Shown piece by piece: positions 34,464-42,287 of a stretch of DNA of 64,000 nucleotides. The stretch's first letter is position 1, and each line of letters opens with the position of its first letter. The stretch is from NCBI GenBank assembly GCA_040772905.1, contig JAXGXJ010000004.1:186001-250000 (forward strand), read 5' to 3'. Source of the stretch: JAXGXJ01 sp040772905 (GTDB lineage: Bacteria; Actinomycetota; Thermoleophilia; RBG-16-64-13). A program made the translations under genes and the position numbers. The notes under the pieces were generated by a model. That model ran no database searches. It worked only from the letters and a program-made list of their open reading frames with translations, and had not been told where the DNA came from.

Positions 34464-35135
34464 ATGAAGAACAGCAAGAAGTACCTCGTGGCAGCGGCCG
34501 CCGCTTTGGCGTTGACAGTGGCCGTGGCCGGCACCGCCCTTGCCGGCGGGAGCGACGGCGATCTGGGGAGCGGTGCCACTCTCACCACGCAGGCCGCGGT
34601 CCAGGCACAGGCGCAGACGGCCGCCCAGCAGAACCAGGGTGACACGGTCCAGAACCGTATCCGGGAGAGCGCGCAGGTCACCACCGGCACCACATGCGAG
34701 GACTGCGACCCCAGCCGCGCTCGCGAGCAGGCGCAGACTCAGGAGTGCGACGGGACGTGCGAGGGTGACTGTGGCGCGGACGCCATCCAGAACCGCGCCG
34801 GCAACGCGGGCGGCGACGCTCCGGCCAGAGCCCAGGGCAACGCTCCGGCAAACGCGGGCGGCAACGGCGATGCAGTGCAGCAGCGCCTCCAGGAGCAGGC
34901 AGAGGAATGTGACGGCACCTGCGAAGCCGGGAGCGAACAGCAGCAGCTGCGGACCGGCGGCAACGCACCCGCCAACGGAGCGGGCAACGCCCTTGGCAAC
35001 GCCCCCGGTAACACCGCCGGCAGCGGCGCGGGCACCCAGAGCCGCGTGCAGGACGGCGAGTGCGACGGCACCGGCGTCTGCGACGGCACCGGCGACGGTG
35101 TCGGCGACCAGCAGCAGCAGCGCGGCGGCCGGTAG
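34464..35135 (+). CDS. Secreted Cys-containing repeat protein (CDGT motifs)
   Basis: 223 aa. Signal peptide with cleavage likely after Ala27 (VAGTALA). The mature part is Gln/Gly/Asn/Ala-rich and disordered, with two repeat types: NAP/NAGGN-like runs, and ECDGTC-type cysteine clusters (Cys78/81, 95/99/103, 149/153, 200/206). Nine cysteines in acidic contexts could bind soft metals or form disulfides outside the cell. AGGAGG lies 6 nt before the ATG. A dedicated regulator box lies upstream, so expression probably depends on the adjacent two-component system. No family recognised. Confidence 0.75.
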   Translation: MKNSKKYLVAAAAALALTVAVAGTALAGGSDGDLGSGATLTTQAAVQAQAQTAAQQNQGDTVQNRIRESAQVTTGTTCEDCDPSRAREQAQTQECDGTCEGDCGADAIQNRAGNAGGDAPARAQGNAPANAGGNGDAVQQRLQEQAEECDGTCEAGSEQQQLRTGGNAPANGAGNALGNAPGNTAGSGAGTQSRVQDGECDGTGVCDGTGDGVGDQQQQRGGR

Positions 35136-35158
35136 AGCCCTCTACAAGCGGGTCCCTG

Positions 35159-35190
35159 ACGAGAAGACCGGCGATTGCCGGTCTTCTCGT
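35159..35190. terminator. Hairpin between convergent genes
   Basis: 14-bp perfect arms (ACGAGAAGACCGGC and complement), GATT loop, followed by CTCTCCC on the plus strand. Serves the Cys-rich gene and possibly the convergent metallophosphoesterase. Confidence 0.75.
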
Positions 35191-35235
35191 CTCTCCCAAG
35201 GAAGGAGCGCGCCTCGGAGAGCGACATCGCGACGC

Positions 35236-35994
35236 CTAGCGGCCGTTGCGCAACCTCTCAGCCAGCGCGTCCGGCAGCCCTGCGGCCGCGACCGCGTAGG
35301 CGGCTGCCTCCACATCATAGGCGACCCGCCTGATCTCCACGTCGATGGGGTCTCCTGAAGTTGCGCTCATGACGACATAGGCGGCCCGGGGATCCCCGTC
35401 CTTCGGTCGCCCCACCGACCCGACATTCACGAACAACTTGTCTCCGTACAGGCGGAACCACGGGTCGTGCGTATGTCCGAAGACGAGGGCATCGTCCGAT
35501 TCGTCTTCCGCCAAACGCAGGTAGGTCCGTTCGTCACGGTCTCTTAAGAGGTACTCGTTGATACGCCGAGGGCTCCCGTGTACGAGATGGATCTTCTTGC
35601 CGACGAGTTCGACATGCCCCTCTCTCGGCAGGCTGCGCAGATAAGCCTTCCGGTCAGGTGTCACCGTATCCACCGTGTAGGCATAGGATGCATCGCCGAT
35701 CCGCCTAGCCTCCGCATCCGCGTAGAAGCAACCGCAGTCTCCCGTCTCCCAGGCCACGCCTTCGTCATAGTTGCCGAGGATGCTCTCCACGCCACGGGTG
35801 CGGATGAGATCGATCACGCCGTTGGGGTCGGCCCCGTAGCCGACGAGATCGCCCAGACAGTAGATGCGCGTGATCCCACGGGCGTCAACGTCGCGCAGCA
35901 CGGCCTCCAGCGCAAGGCTGTTCCCGTGAACATCGGAGAAGATCGCCAGGTTCTCGATCGTCCGCACCGGCGCACCTGCAGCCTTCTGCACCAC
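35236..35994 (-). CDS. Metallophosphoesterase (YfcE/DR1281-like single-domain)
   Basis: Up to 252 aa. Motifs: FSDVHGNSLALEAVL, CLGDLVGYGADPN, GNYDEGV (Asn of the GNxD/H motif), LVHGSP and VFGHTHDPWF. These match the bacterial single-domain phosphodiesterase group near diadenosine tetraphosphatase relatives. The frame's GTG at 35994 is one option; a GTG at 35967 just before RTIENLAIF would also fit. It follows arsM by 12 nt, so it is likely cotranscribed with arsR-arsM. Confidence 0.88.
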   Translation of the reverse strand: MVQKAAGAPVRTIENLAIFSDVHGNSLALEAVLRDVDARGITRIYCLGDLVGYGADPNGVIDLIRTRGVESILGNYDEGVAWETGDCGCFYADAEARRIGDASYAYTVDTVTPDRKAYLRSLPREGHVELVGKKIHLVHGSPRRINEYLLRDRDERTYLRLAEDESDDALVFGHTHDPWFRLYGDKLFVNVGSVGRPKDGDPRAAYVVMSATSGDPIDVEIRRVAYDVEAAAYAVAAAGLPDALAERLRNGR

Positions 35995-36006
35995 TCTCCG
36001 CTCCGC

Positions 36007-36813
36007 TTACCGAGGCTTGACGGCGCTCATGCTGGCGGAGAGGACGTAGTCCTCCAGCTTCCTGCCCGGCTCCCACTCCTGGATGAACTCCCGGCTCTGA
36101 TCCTTGGGTTCGATTGTGACGTCCACGAAGCCCGCGCCCCTCAGCATCTCCGTGACCTCACCTATGGTGGAGGCTCCCGAGATGCAGGCGGAGAGCAGAC
36201 GCATGTCCTCCCGCCATTGCTGGGGCAATTCGGCGGTAGCCACCACGTCGCTCACCGCGAGACGACCCCCGGGCTTGAGCACCCGGAAGGCTTCCTGGTA
36301 CACGGCCGGCTTGTCCGGCGAGAGGTTGATGACGCAGTTCGAGATGATCACGTCCGCCACGTTGTCGCCCACCGGAAGGTGCTCGATCTCACCCAAGCGG
36401 AAGTCGACATTCCGATACTCCGATCTCCTCGCGTTCTCGCGTGCCTTGCTGACCATCTCCGGAGTCATGTCCACGCCGATCACAAGACCCGACGGTCCGA
36501 CGGCCCTGGCGGCCAGGAAACAGTCGAAGCCCGCCCCTGCTCCCAGGTCCACCACTACTTCCCCGGGCCTGAGCTGAGCGATAGCCTGTGGGTTGCCGCA
36601 TCCCAGTCCCAGGTTGGCCCCCTCGGGCACCGCGGCCAGATCATCCTCGGTGTAGCCGAGCCTGAGAGCCTCCTCGGTGCCCACCTTGCGCTCCAAGTAT
36701 TGCGCGGAGTCCGAGGACGACCCACAGCAGCAGGACGAGCCCGTTTTCGCGATCTCCGCATAGCGGTCGCGCACGGCCTCGCGGACTGTGTCCTTGCCCA
36801 TCTCTTCTGTCAT
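36007..36813 (-). CDS. arsM: Arsenite S-adenosylmethionine methyltransferase
   Basis: 268 aa. SAM-binding VVDLGAGAGFDCFLAARAVG (about 87-106). As(III)-binding cysteines: a Cys28-Cys29-Cys30 cluster, Cys72 (GLGCGNP), Cys160 (SNCVINLSPDK) and Cys210 (SACISGA); the Cys160/Cys210 spacing of 50 equals that of the catalytic pair in characterised ArsM. Converts arsenite to methylarsenicals in the cytoplasm. The ATG at 36811-36813 has AGGAG upstream; the 19-codon frame extension is not used. Downstream of arsR. Confidence 0.93.
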   Translation of the reverse strand: MTEEMGKDTVREAVRDRYAEIAKTGSSCCCGSSSDSAQYLERKVGTEEALRLGYTEDDLAAVPEGANLGLGCGNPQAIAQLRPGEVVVDLGAGAGFDCFLAARAVGPSGLVIGVDMTPEMVSKARENARRSEYRNVDFRLGEIEHLPVGDNVADVIISNCVINLSPDKPAVYQEAFRVLKPGGRLAVSDVVATAELPQQWREDMRLLSACISGASTIGEVTEMLRGAGFVDVTIEPKDQSREFIQEWEPGRKLEDYVLSASMSAVKPR

Positions 36814-36866
36814 GATCGATCTCCTATCTTCGTCGGAGCATAGGTGTTTCGCGTTCTCCGCGGATC

Positions 36867-37292
36867 TCACCGAGATCTCTGGTTGCGGGCGACATCACAC
36901 TGGTCCAGGGCGAGGACTTCTTCGAGCAGAGCTTTGTCCGCCTCGACGGTGACATCGCCCCGCAATGTCTCTTTCAGCCAGTCGAGAACAGGGCGCACGG
37001 GTCCGGCGCCGGAACCCTGAGGCAACCGGTAGTAGACCCATCGGCTGTCTTTGCGCGCGTCGACGAGCCCGGCAGCGCTAAGAAGCGAGAGGTGCTTCGA
37101 TACGGTGGAGGGCGCCAGCCCGAGCACTGCGATGATCCGGCACACACAGAGCTCGCCACCTTCGAGGAGAAGCAGGATCCGGATCCGCTGCATGTCGGCG
37201 AGCGCCTTGGTCACTTTCAGGGTCGACTTGAGGGTCTGTGCAGTCACAGCCCAGCCCGGCCCGATCGATCCACGCAAGCTTTGTGAACACAT
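36867..37292 (-). CDS. arsR: ArsR family metalloregulator
   Basis: Up to 141 aa winged helix. ELCVC (Cys49, Cys51 from the first ATG) sits at the alpha-3 As(III)/Sb(III) site, followed by the recognition helix GLAPSTVSKHLSLLSAAGLV and the wing RWVYYRLP. The ATG at 37290-37292 overlaps the operator and would lie only about 9 nt from the predicted start point; a GTG at 37245-37247 (VTAQTLKSTLKVTKAL) is the alternative and fits the conserved N-terminus better. Represses arsR-arsM until arsenite binds. Confidence 0.92.
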   Translation of the reverse strand: MCSQSLRGSIGPGWAVTAQTLKSTLKVTKALADMQRIRILLLLEGGELCVCRIIAVLGLAPSTVSKHLSLLSAAGLVDARKDSRWVYYRLPQGSGAGPVRPVLDWLKETLRGDVTVEADKALLEEVLALDQCDVARNQRSR

Positions 37293-37335
37293 TTCGTCAT
37301 GTGACGAAATATAGCACAGACCAAGCCGCCGTCAA
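37291..37335 (-). promoter_or_regulatory. arsR promoter and operator
   Basis: Minus strand TTGACG (37330-37335), 16-bp spacer, TATATT (37308-37313). A perfect dyad ATTTCGTCA-TG-TGACGAAAT at 37291-37310 overlaps the -10 edge and the start point, a typical ArsR operator position. Confidence 0.8.
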
Positions 37336-37478
37336 GCGGATGCCGCAGCATCCTCGCCGATCCTCAGAGGCGCTACAGGCCCGACTATTTCACCCGGTCG
37401 TCCATCTGGAAGGGGCATCTCCGAACGAAGTGGGATTCTTGAGTCAACAGCGGAGGCCACATGCCCGAGTGGGTCAGC

Positions 37479-37525
37479 AAGCCGGCGCGGGGAATCGAAC
37501 CCCGGACCTGCTCATTACGAGTGAG
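37479..37525. repeat. attL: 47-bp copy of the tRNA-Thr 3' half
   Basis: Identical to 47027-47073. It carries the T-arm and anticodon-stem 3' side but lacks the 5' half of the tRNA, so it is not a functional tRNA. Confidence 0.92.
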
Positions 37526-37573
37526 AGCGCGGTTGTGACGTTTTGCAGGGCTTTCTTACTCGGTCCTCTTGTC

Positions 37574-37592
37574 AGGTAAGCGTGAGGTAAGC
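37574..37592. repeat. Left arm-type direct repeats
   Basis: AGGTAAGC at 37574-37581 and 37585-37592, period 11 bp. The same pair with the same period lies near the right end, as expected for integrase or excisionase arm sites. Confidence 0.7.
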
Positions 37593-37730
37593 CGGAGAAG
37601 GGATTTCGATACCCCTGACGGTATCTAAGGCTTTCTCACCTCACGGAGACCACGGGGGGTGATCGCGAGACGAGAAACTGCACAAGCTGTCAGCCGGGCC
37701 ACAACGTACTCGAACAGAAAAGAGGCTAGC

Positions 37731-37955
37731 ATGCGCACCACCCTGGCAACAATCAGCAGCATCCCAGTGCCGGACCTTGGCCAACTACTTGCCGAAATGG
37801 ACGACCCCGCCCCCGTGCGTGGTAGCAGAGCCCTGGAGGATGCTTGGGTGCTGTTGTCGCGGGTCCCGCTGGATGATCCGCTCTATCCCCGCGTCTCCGC
37901 GCTCCTGACCGTCACCGACGCCCTGCTCCGCGTCGAGGACGTGGCCTGCAACTAA
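37731..37955 (+). CDS. Small element-borne ORF, unknown
   Basis: 74 aa, ATG with AGAGG 6 nt upstream. Soluble, acidic, with a helical PVPDLGQLLAEMDDPAPVRGSRALEDAWVLLSRVPLDDPLYPRVSALLTV-like layout and no recognised motif. Followed 17 nt later by a convincing terminator, which supports it as a real gene. Only gene between attL and the cargo. Confidence 0.6.
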   Translation: MRTTLATISSIPVPDLGQLLAEMDDPAPVRGSRALEDAWVLLSRVPLDDPLYPRVSALLTVTDALLRVEDVACN

Positions 37956-37971
37956 CTCCCCTGCCCAGCGC

Positions 37972-38005
37972 GCCCCGTTCTGTTAGCTGAACCACAGGAC
38001 GGGGC
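37972..38005 (+). terminator. Rho-independent terminator of the small ORF
   Basis: 12-bp stem with one wobble (GCCCCGTTCTGT pairing with ACAGGACGGGGC), then TTTCTCTT. Confidence 0.8.
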
Positions 38006-38413
38006 TTTCTCTTGCGCCAATAGGAGGAGCCGGGGGCTTCGCTTCGCACCCGCCACGCTGATTCACACTCCCCCCGGGGTGGTAGTCGCCTTCTGTCTGC
38101 CCCTGGTGCCCGCGCTGCTCGGCACTTTCCCTGTCTGAGCCCGGCAAGACACCCCATTATAAGCGCGCGCTCTCACTCTCCATCTTATAAAGGTCCTGAC
38201 CATATGTTGTGTTTTTTTTGCAGCAGGCCAGACTGCTCAACTTCAACTGTCGAGGCACCTTCTGACAACCTACGGTGGCTGTTTTCGTTGGTTTCCCCTA
38301 CTGTAGTAAGTAACTACTAGTAATTACAGGGGGAGAGCCATCGGGGCTGATTCACGTTTTAGGGGAAAGAGAGGGGTGATACCCCGGTTGGTATTATCCC
38401 CGTGCCTGGGCAT
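38006..38413. other. Gene-free stretch of the element, candidate origin or control region
   Basis: No credible gene over about 400 nt. It contains an eight-T run (38214-38221), AT-rich TTATAA segments, an imperfect dyad CTGTA...TACAG (38301-38329) and a further GGGGTGATACC / GGTATTATCCCC pair (about 38373-38401). These are origin- or operator-like but nothing is diagnostic. Confidence 0.4.
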
Positions 38414-38485
38414 CCATTCCTCGAAGACCACCTGCAGATAGACTCCCCGCATCCACTTTGACCTGTCCGCTTCATGTTCTATGGT
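38414..38485 (+). promoter_or_regulatory. Cargo promoter copy 1
   Basis: 72-bp segment sharing CCATTCCTCGAAGA and GACCTGTCCGCTTCA with copy 2 at identical 32-bp spacing. Contains TTGACC (38458-38463), 16 bp, TATGGT (38480-38485). Drives the TPR membrane protein gene. Confidence 0.7.
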
Positions 38486-38515
38486 TGTAGATGAGAAGGA
38501 TGCTGCGGTGTCGAG

Positions 38516-39796
38516 GTGATGATTGGTGCAAATCACCCCTTGAGAGCGCGCGAATGGGCGGAAGTTCTGCAGTCTGGGGGCAAAGTGACTCGGTTCTATC
38601 GCACTCGAAACACCGAAGGGGAGTCCTCAATCTACATTCAAGAGGAGGACTGCTGGCGGACTGTGTCGCCAGAGGGGGGCGCTTCTGACCATCCGGGAGA
38701 AATCCCCCCGGCCTTCTTGGCGCAGTTGGAGGAGGTGACCAGCGAGGATGCAGCCAGGATATTGGCGCGGCGTCGCGCCAAGTCTGACCGCCGCTCAGCC
38801 GTCCTCACTCCCGAGGTTCGCAGGGTACGGAGCGAGCCGTCCGGATGGATGCGGGCTGGCAAGGCCATAGCAGGTGCCCTAATCGGCATGGCCATCCTCT
38901 CCTATGCCATCTACCAGTTCTATCCGCTTCTGACGAGCGGTGCGGGAGATCGTCAATCCTGGGAGAAGGCCGAAGCGCTGGCTACCGAGGCCGACGCCGC
39001 CTGTGACGCTGGCAACTACGATGAAGCGATTGCCCTGTACGAGAAGGCAATCTCTACTGATGCCGGATACAGCTCAGCCTATCACGGAAAGACCTATGCG
39101 CTCCTCGACAAGAGCGACTACGGGGCTGCCGAGCGATGGGCGCTGACCGTAACCCAGAAGTTCCCATCGGCCTCTTCGGGCTGGTCGGGACTAGGGCATG
39201 CCCGAGAAGGTCTCGGAAAGCTTGACCTCGCAATCGTCGCATATGAGGAAGCCCTAAGCCAGGCAAAGGAGGCCGCCGCGCTCGTCAACAGGGTCGAGGC
39301 GAGGAAGGAGCTCATGGAGGAACTGGAGAGTCTCACCGCGGGGGAGAAACCAAGTTCTGGCCCAGTCTCCACTTCAACCAACGCCGCTGCGAACCTGGTC
39401 ACAACCCTTGAACGTCGAATCGCCTTGCTCAATTACGAGAGCGAGCTGCTGGAGCCCCGGCGGCAAATACGTATCGCAATTGACGATCTCATGGAGGTTG
39501 TCAATTCAGCCGGTGACCCCGGACCCGTGCTGATGAAGCTAACTGATACCCAGGCGGTAATATTCTCTCAACTTGACGTGCTTGAGCGCATAGTCCCTCT
39601 CGAACACTTCACCGATTACCACTCCGAGATATGCGCCGCGTACCACGACCTAGTAGAAGGCTACTCAGCGCTTTCGCAGGCCATCAGCATGGGCTCGGCC
39701 GGTGGCTTCGACGTCGCGGTGGAGGCGATAGACGCCGCGGCAATCCGAGCGAATGCGGCCGATGAGGACTTGGATGCTCTTCTGAAGTCATATTAG
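38516..39796 (+). CDS. TPR membrane protein (element cargo)
   Basis: 426 aa. Residues 1-110 are a soluble, cytoplasm-side domain (REWAEVLQSGGKVTRFYRTRNTEGESSIYIQEEDCW) rich in Arg near its end; a single membrane span at about 115-138 (IAGALIGMAILSYAIYQFY); then two to three TPR units (about 150-265) and a helical C-terminal domain (about 290-426). Topology predicts the TPR and C-terminal part outside the membrane. GTG at 38516 or ATG at 38519. The C-terminal domain has a P-x3-F-x3-H pattern (PLEHFTDYH) shared with the neighbouring lipoprotein. Function unknown; envelope or host-exclusion roles are guesses. Confidence 0.7.
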   Translation: MMIGANHPLRAREWAEVLQSGGKVTRFYRTRNTEGESSIYIQEEDCWRTVSPEGGASDHPGEIPPAFLAQLEEVTSEDAARILARRRAKSDRRSAVLTPEVRRVRSEPSGWMRAGKAIAGALIGMAILSYAIYQFYPLLTSGAGDRQSWEKAEALATEADAACDAGNYDEAIALYEKAISTDAGYSSAYHGKTYALLDKSDYGAAERWALTVTQKFPSASSGWSGLGHAREGLGKLDLAIVAYEEALSQAKEAAALVNRVEARKELMEELESLTAGEKPSSGPVSTSTNAAANLVTTLERRIALLNYESELLEPRRQIRIAIDDLMEVVNSAGDPGPVLMKLTDTQAVIFSQLDVLERIVPLEHFTDYHSEICAAYHDLVEGYSALSQAISMGSAGGFDVAVEAIDAAAIRANAADEDLDALLKSY

Positions 39797-39864
39797 GGCA
39801 GTTAGCGCACGGCCTTGCTGGAAGCTACGCTGGGAATGGTGCCGTTGCCCCCGCGCCTAAGTAA

Positions 39865-39936
39865 CCATTCCTCGAAGATCATTAACAGGCAGGGTTCCTT
39901 CTACCTCTTCGACCTGTCCGCTTCAAGTTCTATAGT
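39865..39936 (+). promoter_or_regulatory. Cargo promoter copy 2
   Basis: Same blocks as copy 1 at the same spacing. Contains TCGACC (39909-39914), 16 bp, TATAGT (39931-39936). Drives the lipoprotein gene. Confidence 0.7.
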
Positions 39937-40002
39937 GTGATGAAGGAAGAATCGCAATTCCATTGTGACTGGACGTGTTGAAGCCAAAGGGGATTGTTCC
40001 AT

Positions 40003-41112
40003 ATGGGAAGAGCAAAGATGTTTTCGCCGCTACTGCTTGCTCTGAGTATTCTGGTTCTCGTTGCTGTTGTTGTCGGGTGCGCGAAGGCTCCGAGTACAAC
40101 TAGCACCATCCCGACCGCAACTGCGGCCCAGTCTCCTAGTACATCTTCCATCGAGCCGTCCCCAGGGTCCGTTGGGCCGTCCTTCACGGGTGTTGCGAAG
40201 TACCAAGACCCCGTGAGCGACGCCGCGGACGCAAACGGCGATGCGGTTGGGGACCTAGAGGTAGGCGCAGACCTCACCGCTGCCGGACTGTCATCAGACG
40301 GGCGGATGCTTACCATGACGCTCTCGCACGTCAACCCACTGCCGCAGCCACCCCTATTGGACGCTGCAACAGGTGATCTGCGGCTGATGAGTTGGCTTAT
40401 CACCATGGATTCCGATGCGGGTTACACCCGAGTCACTCTTACTCTCGGGGACGAGTGGGAAGTGGAAGTCTCACGGACCACTCTGGGGGATTCGTCTGAT
40501 TCAACACTTGACGTATTGCCGCAGATAGAAGGCGACACGTTGACCCTATCCATCCCCATGACCGAACTCGGGTGGCTAGAGGCGCCTTTTAAATGGCACG
40601 TTCTGGCAATCTGGAGCCTGCGCGATTCTGGGGAGCCAAAGGGCGTCCGCAACTACATGGATGTGCTTCCGGGCAAAGGAATTGAAAACGAGCCATCGTC
40701 GCCAGAATCGTCTGTCGACTTTCCACAGTCGGAAACGGTTGCATCCAGCATGGATGTGTACTTCGAAATGTCCACAACAATAGCCTTGGCGATGGCCGAT
40801 GCAACCGGCACGGTGGACGATTGGTGGACTTCGGAAGGAGTGTCCGACCAAGACTTTATGGACGCCCTTGAGACAATCGAGGACCAGTATCAGGCAGCTC
40901 GGCTGCTGACGCCTCCCCCCGGATTCGAGGAAGTACACCGCTATCTGCTTAGTTCCCTGGCTCACTACGATACTGCCGTCGCCTTGATGATGCAGGCAAT
41001 AATCCAGGAGGACAAGGAAATCATGCAGCAGTGCAACGCGGAGTGGGATGCAGGCAGCGCGGATCTTGAGACCTCGGCACGCCTTGGCCGCGAGTTGATG
41101 CCTGCCCAATAG
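40003..41112 (+). CDS. Lipoprotein with C-terminal helical domain (element cargo)
   Basis: 369 aa. Signal segment FSPLLLALSILVLVAVVVGC with lipidated Cys near residue 24, then a Ser/Thr/Pro linker. Residues about 60-210 form a beta-rich domain beginning PVSDAADANGDAVGDLEVGADLTAAGLS, with Asp/Asn-rich loops that could bind calcium. Residues about 235-369 are helical with PPPGFEEVH and later helices, like the TPR protein. The ATG at 40003 has AAGGGG about 13 nt upstream; a TTG three codons earlier is possible. Family not recognised. Confidence 0.7.
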   Translation: MGRAKMFSPLLLALSILVLVAVVVGCAKAPSTTSTIPTATAAQSPSTSSIEPSPGSVGPSFTGVAKYQDPVSDAADANGDAVGDLEVGADLTAAGLSSDGRMLTMTLSHVNPLPQPPLLDAATGDLRLMSWLITMDSDAGYTRVTLTLGDEWEVEVSRTTLGDSSDSTLDVLPQIEGDTLTLSIPMTELGWLEAPFKWHVLAIWSLRDSGEPKGVRNYMDVLPGKGIENEPSSPESSVDFPQSETVASSMDVYFEMSTTIALAMADATGTVDDWWTSEGVSDQDFMDALETIEDQYQAARLLTPPPGFEEVHRYLLSSLAHYDTAVALMMQAIIQEDKEIMQQCNAEWDAGSADLETSARLGRELMPAQ

Positions 41113-41289
41113 TCTGCCGCCCAGAATGTGTGTTCTCCAAACCGTGACCGAAACCGCTGTTTTGCAGGGCTTCTTCGTATGACCGTTCGGGGCAACGTCC
41201 GCCAGCACGAAATTCCCGGAATCGACCCCCCGATTTGGCTTAAGTTGCACCAAAAATCGACGCTCAATTCGTGACATGAGCCCGTCCTT

Positions 41290-41664
41290 TCAACTCTGCA
41301 CCGGGACGGGACTTCTCCGGCGTCGCTGCCGAGCCTTAGACTTCTCCCTCTCGCCCGCCTTGGCGCATGCTTCTGAGCAATACTGCGTCCGGTTATGAGG
41401 GGTCCGGAATGCTTCGCCGCAGAGACGGCAGACAGCTAGACGCGTGACTGCTATCTCGGTCTTCTGACCGGTGGTGTCCGCGTACTCGCCCGCCAAGTCG
41501 GGGCAGGCCGGGAGGACCGCTTTCTCGAAGTACGCGCACCGCCTGCTCTCCGTTATCACGGCGCAGCGCCGATCTCGTGGCTCGCACCAGTCCTTTACCG
41601 TCGGAGGGTGTCCCTCGTGAAAGTAGTTCGCGCACTCGGCCTTGATGAATTGCCTCAGCTTCAT
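41290..41664 (-). CDS. Small zinc-ribbon-like protein
   Basis: 124 aa. N-terminal half has scattered cysteines (AECANYFHEGH, DWCEPRDRRCAVITESRRCAYFEK); the C-terminal half holds a treble-clef-like site CRLCGEAFRTPHNRTQYCSEAC and a basic KSKARQRRRRSP tail, suggesting nucleic-acid binding. The chosen ATG lies 4 nt past the stop of the upstream gene; a longer frame is not needed. Last gene of the minus-strand replication module. Confidence 0.65.
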   Translation of the reverse strand: MKLRQFIKAECANYFHEGHPPTVKDWCEPRDRRCAVITESRRCAYFEKAVLPACPDLAGEYADTTGQKTEIAVTRLAVCRLCGEAFRTPHNRTQYCSEACAKAGEREKSKARQRRRRSPVPVQS

Positions 41665-41668
41665 GGTG

Positions 41669-41899
41669 CTATTCACCCTCTCCGGCCTCGATGCAGTCTG
41701 CAACGGCCGTGAGAGCAGGAGCCAGCTTGCGGGCAACGTCCGGGGTAAGCAGCAGCCCGGAGTGCGAAAGGTGCCACTTACCGGCATAGTCTTTGTATTG
41801 GGGAACAGCCGTCACCAGTAGACGGCCGGGTTTCAGTTCCACGGGCTCGATTAGTAAGCGGCGGTCGTCTTCGATCATAATTTCTACCTGCCTAGACAT
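41669..41899 (-). CDS. Small protein, unknown
   Basis: 76 aa, MSRQVEIMIEDDRRLLIEPVELKPGRLLVTAVPQYKD start; beta-rich then helical, no motif known. ATG overlaps the upstream gene's end by 8 nt. Its tight packing with neighbours is the main support. Confidence 0.55.
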   Translation of the reverse strand: MSRQVEIMIEDDRRLLIEPVELKPGRLLVTAVPQYKDYAGKWHLSHSGLLLTPDVARKLAPALTAVADCIEAGEGE

Positions 41900-42287
41900 T
41901 GCGAACCTCATTTCGGTGAGCGCCGAAGACCCGGAGAGCGTATTGCTCCCGGGCCTCCAACGCGGATTTCAGTTGTTCGAGATCGCCAGACCAATAGGCT
42001 TCGTGTAGGTGCTGTTCGTGGGCATCCCATTCGGGACCCTCCAGCGGAAAGCCGAAGGGCCAAGCGGTGCCGATGCGTCGGCTGGATTCGAGCAGGAGAA
42101 CGTCTGCGCCTCGTTTATGACGAAGCCAGGCTATGAGCGCGTCCCTGTTCTTGCTGCACGAGTCGAGAACTTCAGCGCGGATTGGCCTATCCTCAGCCAC
42201 CGCGCGGAGGTGTAGACGACCTTCGTCGGTCAGATCCAAGGCCACGCCTTCATGGATCAAGTGCTCCAGCACCTCATGAAGGCTCAC
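41892..42287 (-). CDS. TubC N-terminal docking domain-like protein
   Basis: 131 aa. Residues about 1-55 (SLHEVLEHLIHEGVALDLTDEGRLHLRAVAEDRPIRAEVLDSCSKNRDALIAWLR) match the layout of TubC_N docking domains: helix, beta hairpin with GRL, then two helices ending in ALIAWLR. Such modules occur in mobile elements next to primase-like genes. The GTG at 42285-42287 has GGAGGTG upstream and overlaps the primase stop by 4 nt (GTGA). Probable protein-docking role in replication. Confidence 0.65.
   Translation of the reverse strand: MSLHEVLEHLIHEGVALDLTDEGRLHLRAVAEDRPIRAEVLDSCSKNRDALIAWLRHKRGADVLLLESSRRIGTAWPFGFPLEGPEWDAHEQHLHEAYWSGDLEQLKSALEAREQYALRVFGAHRNEVRNV

Noticed and set aside
34464..35135. CRISPR-like appearance of short repeats in the Cys-rich gene
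   Set aside because: Repeats are coding, irregular in spacing and lack unique spacers; no cas genes. No CRISPR array is present in the window.
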